Below are positions 1 through 6,867 of a stretch of 9,980 nt of DNA, piece by piece (positions within the stretch are counted from its first letter, which is position 1; the number at the start of each line of letters is the position of its first letter). The translations under genes and the position numbers were made by a program. The stretch comes from an uncultured Austwickia sp. (GTDB lineage: Bacteria; Actinomycetota; Actinomycetes; Actinomycetales; Dermatophilaceae). The notes beneath the pieces were generated by a model that was not told where the DNA came from, did no database searches, and saw only the letters and a program-made list of their open reading frames with translations. The DNA lies in NCBI GenBank assembly GCA_934678955.1, contig CAKUSI010000126.1, positions 1 to 9,980 on the forward strand, given 5' to 3'.

Positions 1-29
1 CGTGTCGCGTACTCGGGATGGCCGCGCAT
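1..29 (-). CDS. narH: Start of the next operon gene, probably nitrate reductase beta subunit NarH (partial)
   Basis: Only about nine codons are inside the window, reading M-R-G-H-P-E-Y-A-T on the minus strand. The ATG (29-27) shares one base with the narG stop TGA (31-29), so the two genes form a TGATG junction. A perfect AGGAGG Shine-Dalgarno lies inside the narG end (CCTCCT on the plus strand at 40-45), 10 bases before this ATG, which supports a real start. In nar operons narH follows narG almost without exception, so NarH (the iron-sulfur beta subunit that passes electrons from NarI to NarG) is inferred from position. The visible residues are not diagnostic; the conserved ferredoxin-type cysteines would lie off the left edge. 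Partial at the window boundary. Confidence 0.55.
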
Positions 30-3000
30 CAGTACTCGACCTCCTGGGCGCGGCGGCGGATCATCGTGACCTCGTCCCGGTTGTTGCCGGTGGGGCCGAT
101 GTAGTTGAAGAAGTACGCGAGTTGGGCGTACCCGCCGATGATGTGCGTCGGCTTGACCATGATCCGGGTCATCGAGTTGTGGATCCCGCCGCGCCGGCCG
201 TTGTGCTCGGTCAGCGGCGTGTCGATGAGGCGGTCCTGGGCGTGCGGCATGTAGATCGTGCCCTCGGGCATCCGGTAGGTGACGATCGCCCGCGCGGCCA
301 CGACCCCGTTGCGGTTGACCGCCTCGACCCAATCGTTGTCCTTGACCCCGATCTTGTCCGCGTCCGCGACGCTCATCCAGATCGACTGCCCGCCGCGGCC
401 GAGGCTCAGCATGAACAGGTTGTCCTGGTATTCGGAGTGGATCGACCACTTGTTGTGTGGGGTCAGGTAGCGCACCGAGACGGCCACGCCGCGCTCGTCC
501 TGCGACACCTCGCCGAGTTCGCGCTCGCCGAACAGCTTGGTCATGTTGAGCGGCGGGCGGAAGGTCGGCAGCGCCTCGCCCATCGCCTGCAGCCAGTCGT
601 GGTCGACGTAGAAGTGCTGCCGGCCGGTCAGGGTGTGGAACGGCTTGCCGCGCTCGATGTTGATCGTGAACGGGGCGTAGCGCCGCCCCCCGGTCTCCGA
701 GCCCGACCACTCCGGGGAGGTGATGACGGGGACAGGCGCCGCGACCGTGTCGGCGAACGTGATCATCTTGCCCTCATGCTCGGCCGACAGATCATGCATG
801 AGGTTGCCGCAGCGCTTCTCCTGGGTCTTGAAGCCCTGCGTGGCGAAGTGCCCGTTCGTCGTGCCGGACAGGGCCATGATCGTCTCGGCCACCTGGATCG
901 CGGTGTCCAGGCGCGGCTGGCCGTCGGCCACACCGCCGCGCTTGGTCCCGTTACGCCGCCGCAGGTAGTCGACCTCGCGGGTCACGTCGTACGTGATGCC
1001 CTTGGTGGTGTTGCCGAGCTTCTCGAAGAGGGGCCCGACCGCGAGCATCTTCTCGTGCGTGGCGGCGTAGTCGCGCTCGACGACGGCCAGGACCGGCATG
1101 GTCTTGCCCGGCACCGGCTCGCACTCGCCGCGCTTCCAGTCCTTCACCACGCCGTGCGGGGTGGCCATCGCCTCGGGGGTGTCGTGCCACAGCGGCTTGG
1201 CGACCAGGTCCTTGCGCGTGCCGAGGTGGGTGGCGGCCAGGTCGGAGAACACCCTCGCGATGTCCACGAACGCGTCCCAGTCCGACTTGCTCTGCCACGG
1301 CGGCGCGATCGCCGGGTTGAACGAATGGATGAACGGGTGCATGTCCGTAGTGTTGATGTCGCTCTTCTCGTACCAGGTGGCGGCCGGGAGGACGACGTCG
1401 GACAGCATGGTGGAGCTGGTCATCCGGAAGTCGATGGTCATGAGCAGGTCGAGCTTGCCCTCGGGGGCCTGCTCCCGCCACACGACCTCGGTCGGGCGCT
1501 GCTCCGGGGAGGCCTCTTCCGCGTTCACCCCGTGCGCGGTGCCCAGCAGGTGGCGCAGGAAGTATTCGTCGCCCTTGGCGGAGGACCCGAAGAGGTTGGC
1601 CCGCCACATCGTCAGGACCCGCGGCCAGTTCTCCTCGGCGTCGGGGTCCTCGGCGGCGAACCGCAGGTCGCCGGACTTCAGCTGCTCGACGACGTAGTCC
1701 TTGGGCTCCAGGCCCGCGGCCTCCGCCTCGTCGCAGATGACGAGCGGGTTGCGGTTGAGCGTGGGATAGCTCGGCATCCAGCCCATCCGTGCCGACGCCG
1801 CGACCAGGTCGGCCACGGTGCGCCCGTCGAAGTCGTGCAGCCCGGCGGACACGTCGGCGGCGGCGTAGGTGTCGTAGCGGTACTGGCTCGTGTGCAGATA
1901 CCAGTAGGCGGTCTGCGCCATGTGCCGCGGCGGCCGGTACCAGTCGAGCGCGAACGCGGTGTGTTGGAAGCCGGACAGCGGGCGGATCTTCTCCTGCCCC
2001 ACGTAGTGGGCCCAGCCGCCGCCGTTGCGGCCCTGGCAGCCGGTGATCGTGGTGAGCACGAGCATGGCCCGGTAGATGAGGTCGGAGTGGTACCAGTGGT
2101 TGGTGCCCGCGCCCATCAGGATCATCGAGCGACCGGTGGAATCCACCGCGTTCTGGGCGAACTCGCGGGCGATGCGCGCCACGGCGACCGCGGGCACGCC
2201 GGTGATGTCCTCCTGCCAGGCGGGCGTGTACGGGGCGTCGGCGTCCTCATACCCGCTCGGCCACGCGCCCGGCAGGCCCTCCCGCGCGACCCCGTACTGG
2301 GCCAGCATCAGGTCGAAGACCGTGGTCACCAGGCGCGAGCCGACCCGCCGCGCCGGCACGCCGCGGGCCGAGTCGGCGACCCTGCCGTCCAGGCCGTCGA
2401 ACCGCGGCAGCAGCACCTCGACGCGCTCCGCGTCGGGGGCGTCGAAGAGGGAGAGCCGCGGGCGCAGGTCGCCCAGCTCCAGGTTCCACTTGCCGACGCC
2501 CTCGTCCCCGAACCGGTCGCCGAGGGTGCCGTTCGGGATCACCACCTGGTCGGTGGCCTCGTCGATGAGCGCGGGCTTCCACATCGCGTTCTCGCTGGCC
2601 GCCGCCTGCGGGAGCACGTCCTCCAGGTCGCCGGCGACCACGAACTTGCCGGGCCGGTGCGTGCCGGAGTCCTCGGTCAGCTCGACCAGGAACGGCAGGT
2701 CGGTGAACTTCCTGCAGTAGTCGGCGAAGAACGGCGTGGTCCGATCGACGAAGAACTCCTTGAGGATGACGTGCCCCATCGCCATCGCGAGGGCCGCGTC
2801 GGTGCCCGGCGCCACGGGCAGCCATTCGTCGGCGAACTTCACGTTCTCCGCGTAGTCGGGGCTCATCACGACGACCTTCTGGCCCCGGTAGCGGGCCTCG
2901 GTCATCCAGTGCGCGTCCGGCGTGCGGGTCAGCGGGACGTTGCTGCCCCACATGATCAGATAGCCGGCGTCCCACCAGTCGCCCGCCTCGGGGACGTCGG

Positions 3001-3754
3001 TCTGGTCGCCGAACATCTGCGGGCTCGCGACCGGCAGGTCGGCATACCAGTCGTAGAACGAGAGCATCGCGCCGCCGATGAGCTCGGTGAACCGCGCCCC
3101 GGAGGCGTAGCTGACCATCGACATCGCGGGGATCGGGGAGAAGCCCGCGATCCGGTCCGGGCCCCAGCGCTTGATCGTGTAGACCTTGGCGGCCGCCACC
3201 ATCTCCGCGGCCTCGGCCCAGGTGGAGCGAATCAGGCCGCCCTTGCCGCGGGCGCTGGTGTAGCGGGCCCGCTTCTCCGGGTCCTGCACGATCGACGCCC
3301 ACGCGAGCACCGGGTCGCCATACTGCTCCTTCGCCTGCCGATACATCTCCAGCAGGACGCCGCGCACGTACGGGTAACGCACGCGGGTGGGGGAGTACGT
3401 GTACCAGGAGAACGCGGCGCCGCGGGGGCATCCCCGGGGCTCGTACTCCGGGCGGTCCCCGCCGGTGGAGGGGTAGTCGGTCTGCTGCGCCTCCCAGGTG
3501 ATGATCCCGTCCTTGACGTAGACCTTCCAGGAGCAGGAACCGGTGCAGTTCACGCCGTGCGTCGAGCGCACCACCTTGTCGTGGCTCCAGCGGTCGCGAT
3601 AGAAGCTGTCGCCGGCGCGGCCGCCCTCGCGTTCCATGGCTCGACCATCGGGGGACATGTCGACCTTGGTGAAGAACCGGCGGGTCCCCATCAGCGCCCG
3701 GGTCAGCGGACCCTCGAGCTCTGGTGCTTCTCGCGTCGTCGCGCTGACGCCCAT
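29..3754 (-). CDS. narG: Respiratory nitrate reductase alpha subunit NarG
   Basis: Catalytic subunit of the membrane-bound NarGHI quinol:nitrate oxidoreductase; it reduces nitrate to nitrite at a molybdenum bis-MGD centre on the cytoplasmic side. With the start chosen here the protein has 1241 residues, close to E. coli NarG (1247). The N-terminal FS0 [4Fe-4S] ligand set is complete as H-x3-C-x3-C-x34-C at H66, C70, C74 and C109. The YDWYADLP segment holds D239, which matches the molybdenum ligand Asp222 of E. coli at the same distance (173 residues) from the histidine. The C-terminal molybdopterin-dinucleotide-binding part runs from about residue 1097 and ends in GNNRDEV. No truncation or frameshift is seen. 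Start choice: the ATG at 3754 follows GGGAG by 5 bases. An in-frame ATG at 3841 would add 29 low-complexity residues and has only a weak ribosome site. NarG is divergent from the narK pair and coupled to the next gene by a one-base overlap. Confidence 0.97.
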   Translation of the reverse strand: MGVSATTREAPELEGPLTRALMGTRRFFTKVDMSPDGRAMEREGGRAGDSFYRDRWSHDKVVRSTHGVNCTGSCSWKVYVKDGIITWEAQQTDYPSTGGDRPEYEPRGCPRGAAFSWYTYSPTRVRYPYVRGVLLEMYRQAKEQYGDPVLAWASIVQDPEKRARYTSARGKGGLIRSTWAEAAEMVAAAKVYTIKRWGPDRIAGFSPIPAMSMVSYASGARFTELIGGAMLSFYDWYADLPVASPQMFGDQTDVPEAGDWWDAGYLIMWGSNVPLTRTPDAHWMTEARYRGQKVVVMSPDYAENVKFADEWLPVAPGTDAALAMAMGHVILKEFFVDRTTPFFADYCRKFTDLPFLVELTEDSGTHRPGKFVVAGDLEDVLPQAAASENAMWKPALIDEATDQVVIPNGTLGDRFGDEGVGKWNLELGDLRPRLSLFDAPDAERVEVLLPRFDGLDGRVADSARGVPARRVGSRLVTTVFDLMLAQYGVAREGLPGAWPSGYEDADAPYTPAWQEDITGVPAVAVARIAREFAQNAVDSTGRSMILMGAGTNHWYHSDLIYRAMLVLTTITGCQGRNGGGWAHYVGQEKIRPLSGFQHTAFALDWYRPPRHMAQTAYWYLHTSQYRYDTYAAADVSAGLHDFDGRTVADLVAASARMGWMPSYPTLNRNPLVICDEAEAAGLEPKDYVVEQLKSGDLRFAAEDPDAEENWPRVLTMWRANLFGSSAKGDEYFLRHLLGTAHGVNAEEASPEQRPTEVVWREQAPEGKLDLLMTIDFRMTSSTMLSDVVLPAATWYEKSDINTTDMHPFIHSFNPAIAPPWQSKSDWDAFVDIARVFSDLAATHLGTRKDLVAKPLWHDTPEAMATPHGVVKDWKRGECEPVPGKTMPVLAVVERDYAATHEKMLAVGPLFEKLGNTTKGITYDVTREVDYLRRRNGTKRGGVADGQPRLDTAIQVAETIMALSGTTNGHFATQGFKTQEKRCGNLMHDLSAEHEGKMITFADTVAAPVPVITSPEWSGSETGGRRYAPFTINIERGKPFHTLTGRQHFYVDHDWLQAMGEALPTFRPPLNMTKLFGERELGEVSQDERGVAVSVRYLTPHNKWSIHSEYQDNLFMLSLGRGGQSIWMSVADADKIGVKDNDWVEAVNRNGVVAARAIVTYRMPEGTIYMPHAQDRLIDTPLTEHNGRRGGIHNSMTRIMVKPTHIIGGYAQLAYFFNYIGPTGNNRDEVTMIRRRAQEVEY
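40..45 (-). promoter_or_regulatory. Ribosome binding site for the gene after narG
   Basis: The minus strand reads AGGAGG inside the last codons of narG (Gln-Glu-Val), 10 bases before the ATG that overlaps the narG stop. It is the full consensus, and it is the main evidence that the overlapping ATG is used. Confidence 0.6.
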
Positions 3755-3842
3755 GGCTACTCCCGGAAGCTCGAGCGGCGGCCGGCGCTCGCGATCCCGC
3801 TGCGGTGCCACGCCCCGCGCTGTGGTGGAGGACTCCGCCATT

Positions 3843-3908
3843 CAACCACGCTTCCGGCGGCCAAACCTGCTGGCGCGAGGCGCGGGAGACGCGGTGCTAG
3901 CGTGGTTG
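3843..3908. repeat. Perfect 10-bp inverted repeat in the narG/narK control region
   Basis: CAACCACGCT at 3843-3852 is the exact reverse complement of AGCGTGGTTG at 3899-3908; the arms are separated by 46 bases and their centres are 56 bases apart. The right arm overlaps the candidate -10 of narK (TAGCGT, 3898-3903), and the left arm lies just upstream of the alternative narG start at 3841. A pair of identical operator half-sites facing the two transcription units is a plausible reading. A chance 10-bp match in GC-rich DNA of this length is not excluded. Confidence 0.5.
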
Positions 3909-3970
3909 CGGTCCTCTCACCGCCGTACGGGTGGCGCGGCGGGGGACGCACGGTGCGCCATCCGGCCCGC

Positions 3971-3976
3971 AGGAGG
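3971..3976 (+). promoter_or_regulatory. Ribosome binding site of the first narK gene
   Basis: AGGAGG lies three bases before the ATG at 3980. The spacing is shorter than usual, but the consensus is perfect. It fixes the start within a frame that is open far upstream through the antisense strand of narG. Confidence 0.75.
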
Positions 3977-3979
3977 ACG

Positions 3980-5422
3980 ATGAGCAGCCGACCCCGCCCG
4001 GAGCGATCCGCATCCACCGACCCGTCGGGGCCGGCCGGCGACGAGACGGTCGACGAGGCAATCCCCGACGAGCTCGCCACGCCGAAGGGCGCCAGCGCCG
4101 TCCTGACGATGTCCACGCTGTCGTTCACGGTGATGTTCGCGGTGTGGCTGATGTTCGGCATCCTCGGCGTGCCCATCCAGACCGAGCTCGGTCTCTCCGA
4201 CGTGGAGCTGTCCTGGATCACGGCCGTCGCGGTCCTCAACGGGTCCATGTGGCGCCTGCCCGCCGGCATGCTCACGGACCGGATCGGCGGGCGGCGGGTC
4301 ACGATCTTCATGCTCGCGACCACGGCGATCCCCGCCTTCTTCGTGGCGCAGGCGCACAGCTACGCCATGCTCCTCGTCCTGGCCTTCCTGGTCGGGTTTG
4401 CCGGCAACCTCTTCTCCGTCGGCATCGCGTGGAACGCCGCCTGGTTCCCCCGTGGCCGGCAGGGCTTCGCGCTGGGGCTCTTCGGCGCGGGCAACGTCGG
4501 GGCCTCGGTGACCAAGTTCATCGGCCCGCCGCTGATCCTCGGCACGGCCGGCAGCGTCTATTTCGGGGTGGTGGAGGGCGGCTGGCGGATCGTGCCGGTC
4601 ATCTACGCGGCCCTGCTCGTGCTGCTCGCGATCGCGACGTTCCTCTTCACGCCGCGGGTGGACCGGAAGCCGGGGGCGAGCAAGCCTCTGTCGGAGATGC
4701 TCGCGCCGCTGCGGCACATCCGGGTGTGGCGGTTCAGCCTCTATTACGTGGCCGTCTTCGGGGCGTATGTGGCGCTGTCGGCGTGGCTGCCGAAGTATTA
4801 CATCGACAACTTCGGGGTAAGCCTCACGACGGCGGGCCTGCTCACCGCCGTGTTCATCTTCCCCGCGTCGCTGCTGCGGCCGTTCGGCGGGTGGCTGTCC
4901 GACCGCTGGGGTGCCCGGCGCGCGATGTACGGGACGTTCGCGGTCATGCTGGTCACGAGCGGCATCTTGATGATGCCGAACGGCCATGTCGTCATCAATC
5001 ACGCCGACGGGCGCAGCAGCGAACACCTGGGCTACGCGATCTCGATCGTCCCGTTCACGATCCTGCTGTTCCTCCTCGGCTGCGCGATGGGCGTCGGCAA
5101 GGCCGCGGTCTACAAGCACATCCCGGAGTACTACCCCGATAACGTCGGCTCGGTCGGCGGCCTCGTGGGCATGCTCGGCGGGCTCGGTGGCTTCTTCCTG
5201 CCGCCGCTGTTCGCCTACACCAAGGCCTGGTCCGGTTTCCCGACCAGCACGTTCTTCGTCCTCTTCCTCCTCACCGCGCTCTGCACCCTCTGGATGCACG
5301 TGACGATCCTGCGGATGCACGAGAAGCACAGCCCGGACATCGCCCGCGACATCGACGACCACACCGTTCACGCGGACCCCCGCCGCCCCTTTTCCCCCAC
5401 CCCGAGCGAGGTCACGTCATGA
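3980..5422 (+). CDS. narK: NarK1-type nitrate/nitrite transporter (MFS, NNP family)
   Basis: Inner-membrane major facilitator of the nitrate/nitrite porter family, 480 residues, with a 40-residue polar acidic N-terminus and about twelve hydrophobic segments from residue 41. R92 (in MWRLPAG) and R300 (in SLLRPFGG) correspond to the two substrate-binding arginines known from E. coli NarK (Arg89 and Arg305). An MFS motif A follows TM2 (GMLTDRIGGRR, 96-106). The first nitrate-signature region is at about 137-157, followed by GLFGAGNVGASVTKF. The second is in GVGKAAVYKHIPEYYP and the glycine-rich stretch after it (371-409). This YKHIP...GGLVGMLGGLGGFF pattern is typical of the NarK1 branch, usually a nitrate/proton symporter; substrate and coupling are inferred. 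The stop overlaps the next transporter start by four bases, so the two should be co-translated. The start is set by AGGAGG at 3971-3976. The first signature reads AGN where many relatives have AGG or AGA. Confidence 0.94.
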   Translation: MSSRPRPERSASTDPSGPAGDETVDEAIPDELATPKGASAVLTMSTLSFTVMFAVWLMFGILGVPIQTELGLSDVELSWITAVAVLNGSMWRLPAGMLTDRIGGRRVTIFMLATTAIPAFFVAQAHSYAMLLVLAFLVGFAGNLFSVGIAWNAAWFPRGRQGFALGLFGAGNVGASVTKFIGPPLILGTAGSVYFGVVEGGWRIVPVIYAALLVLLAIATFLFTPRVDRKPGASKPLSEMLAPLRHIRVWRFSLYYVAVFGAYVALSAWLPKYYIDNFGVSLTTAGLLTAVFIFPASLLRPFGGWLSDRWGARRAMYGTFAVMLVTSGILMMPNGHVVINHADGRSSEHLGYAISIVPFTILLFLLGCAMGVGKAAVYKHIPEYYPDNVGSVGGLVGMLGGLGGFFLPPLFAYTKAWSGFPTSTFFVLFLLTALCTLWMHVTILRMHEKHSPDIARDIDDHTVHADPRRPFSPTPSEVTS

Positions 5423-6819
5423 CGACCGCATCCCCACCCGCCCGCACCGGCGGCGAATGGCTCCAACAATGGGATCCCGAGGACGAAGCGACCTGGGATT
5501 CGGGCCTGGCCTGGAAGACCCTGTGGGTGACGACCTTCTGCCTCACCCTGTGCTTCGTCGCGTGGTTCCTGCCGAGCGCGATCATCCCGAAGCTCAACCC
5601 CCTCGGCTACTCGTTCAGCCAGAGCCAGCTCTACTGGATGGCGGCCATGCCGGGCCTGGCCGCGGGCCTGCTGCGGATCGTCTGGATGGTGCTGCCGCCG
5701 ATCCTCGGCACGCGCAAGATGGTCGCGTTCACGACGCTGCTGCTCATCGCCTCCACGCTCGGCTGGGGCGTGCGCGTCCAGCAGCCCACGGCCCCGTACT
5801 GGGAGCTGATGGTTCTGGCCTTCCTCGCCGGCATCGGCGGCGGCGCGTTCTCCGGTTTCATGCCGAGCACCTCCTACTTCTTCCCGCGCCGCATGCAGGG
5901 CACCGCGCTCGGGCTCCAGGCCGGCCTCGGCAACTTCGGGGTCTCGCTGGTGCAGCTGCTCACCCCGTACCTCATCGCGCTGAGCTTCCTCGCCGTCATC
6001 GGCGGCTCGCAGCAGCTGGCCATGCCGGGGCAGGGGTCCGTGCAGGTCTGGTATCAGAACGCGGCCTTCGTCTGGATCCCGCTGATGCTCATCGGGGCGG
6101 GCCTGGCCTGGACCATGCTCAAGTCGGTGCCGATCACCGCGAACATCCGCCAGCAGTTCGACATCTTCAGCAACGCCGACACCTGGTATATGACGCTGCT
6201 CTACATCATGACGTTCGGCACGTTCTCGGGCCTGTCCGCCCAGTTCGGCCTGCTCATGGCGAACCTGTATGGGATCGGCAACCCGGACATCGTCAGCGGC
6301 ACGGGCGCGAGCGCGCAGGTGTTGATCGACGGCTACGCGGTCCCCGACGTCGTGAAGTACGTGTTCCTCGGCCCGCTCGTCGGTGCCGGCGCCCGCGTGC
6401 TGTTCGCCCCGCTGACCGACCGGATGGGCGGGGCGATCTGGAGCCTCGTGTCCGGGCTCGGGCTCATCGTCTCCATCGCGTACACGATCCCCGCGCTCAC
6501 CCCGGACGCCACCTCTGCGGCCACGCTGCAGTCCGGCTTCAACCAGTTCCTGTGGGGGATGCTCGCGATCTTCCTGTTCAGCGGGATCGGCAACGCCTCG
6601 ACGTTCAAGCAAATGCCGATGATCTTCGAACGCCGCCAGGCCGGCGGGGTCATCGGATGGACGGCCGCCATCGCCGCCTTCGGGCCGTTCTTCTTCGGCG
6701 TCGGCGTCACCACCCTGGGTGCGCCGGCGTTCTACGGGATCGGGATCGCCTGGGCGGTCATGTGTGTGGGGATCACCTGGTGGCGGTACGCGCGCCCGGG
6801 AGCCCCCAAGAAGAGCTGA
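5419..6819 (+). CDS. narK: NarK2/NarU-type nitrate/nitrite antiporter (MFS, NNP family)
   Basis: Second inner-membrane nitrate/nitrite porter, 466 residues. The N-terminal WDPEDEATW segment (18-26) is typical of NarK/NarU proteins, and about twelve membrane segments follow. R86 (in AAGLLRIVWM) and R326 (in GAGARVLFAPLTDR) match the nitrate-binding arginines Arg89 and Arg305 of E. coli NarK. The first nitrate signature is AGIGGGAFSGFMPSTSYFFP (137-156), then GLQAGLGNFGVSLVQL; the second is SGIGNASTFKQMP (388-400). These match the NarK/NarU branch, normally nitrate-in/nitrite-out exchange, so it would remove the nitrite made by NarG. The start ATG lies in ATGA shared with the upstream stop and is preceded by GAGG at 5408-5411, seven bases away. 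It is distinct in sequence from its neighbour, so this is a two-subtype pair and not a recent duplication. The exact transport mode is inferred. Confidence 0.95.
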   Translation: MTTASPPARTGGEWLQQWDPEDEATWDSGLAWKTLWVTTFCLTLCFVAWFLPSAIIPKLNPLGYSFSQSQLYWMAAMPGLAAGLLRIVWMVLPPILGTRKMVAFTTLLLIASTLGWGVRVQQPTAPYWELMVLAFLAGIGGGAFSGFMPSTSYFFPRRMQGTALGLQAGLGNFGVSLVQLLTPYLIALSFLAVIGGSQQLAMPGQGSVQVWYQNAAFVWIPLMLIGAGLAWTMLKSVPITANIRQQFDIFSNADTWYMTLLYIMTFGTFSGLSAQFGLLMANLYGIGNPDIVSGTGASAQVLIDGYAVPDVVKYVFLGPLVGAGARVLFAPLTDRMGGAIWSLVSGLGLIVSIAYTIPALTPDATSAATLQSGFNQFLWGMLAIFLFSGIGNASTFKQMPMIFERRQAGGVIGWTAAIAAFGPFFFGVGVTTLGAPAFYGIGIAWAVMCVGITWWRYARPGAPKKS

Positions 6820-6836
6820 GCCGAACTCGCACGTCG

Positions 6837-6867
6837 CGTCGGTCGTACGTCCCGTCGGTCGTACGTC
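6837..6867. repeat. Tandem 15-bp direct repeat between convergent genes
   Basis: CGTCGGTCGTACGTC occurs at 6837-6851 and again at 6853-6867, one base apart (16-base period). The second copy runs two bases into the stop codon of the minus-strand lyase (6868-6866). The whole convergent gap is only 46 bases, so the repeat fills most of it. Each copy contains the palindrome CGTACG. I see no T-run or strong hairpin that would make it a standard terminator. Confidence 0.7.

Larger units (their letters stand above)
3755..3979. promoter_or_regulatory. Divergent control region between narG and the narK pair
   Basis: This 225-base stretch (138 bases if narG starts at 3841) must hold the promoters for narG leftward and the narK pair rightward. 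It contains a perfect 10-bp inverted repeat (listed separately). On the plus strand TGCTAGCGT at 3895-3903 resembles an extended -10 element (TG-n-TANNNT), but I find no good -35 at the normal distance. A short dyad GCGGT-n6-ACCGC lies at 3908-3923. No convincing FNR (TTGAT-n4-ATCAA), NarL heptamer or DosR palindrome is visible. Promoter activity is inferred from gene orientation; the exact elements are uncertain. Confidence 0.6.

Noticed and set aside
3941..3956. DosR/DevR-like site (GGGGGAC half-site) before narK
   Set aside because: Only one half matches. The second half reads GGTGC where the palindrome needs GTCCC, so it is most likely chance G-richness.
2..3979. A stop-free plus-strand frame antisense to all of narG that continues in frame into the first narK gene
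   Set aside because: It uses the same triplet boundaries as narG, so it closes only if narG used TTA, CTA or TCA codons, which high-GC genomes avoid. The translation is rich in R, G, V, H and D with no domain, and the narK start is fixed by AGGAGG at 3971-3976.
3917..6612. Long minus-strand frames antisense to the two narK genes (3917-5371 and 5368-6612)
   Set aside because: They are low-complexity Arg/Glu/His/Asp-rich shadows of well-supported membrane protein genes, and no family signature is visible.
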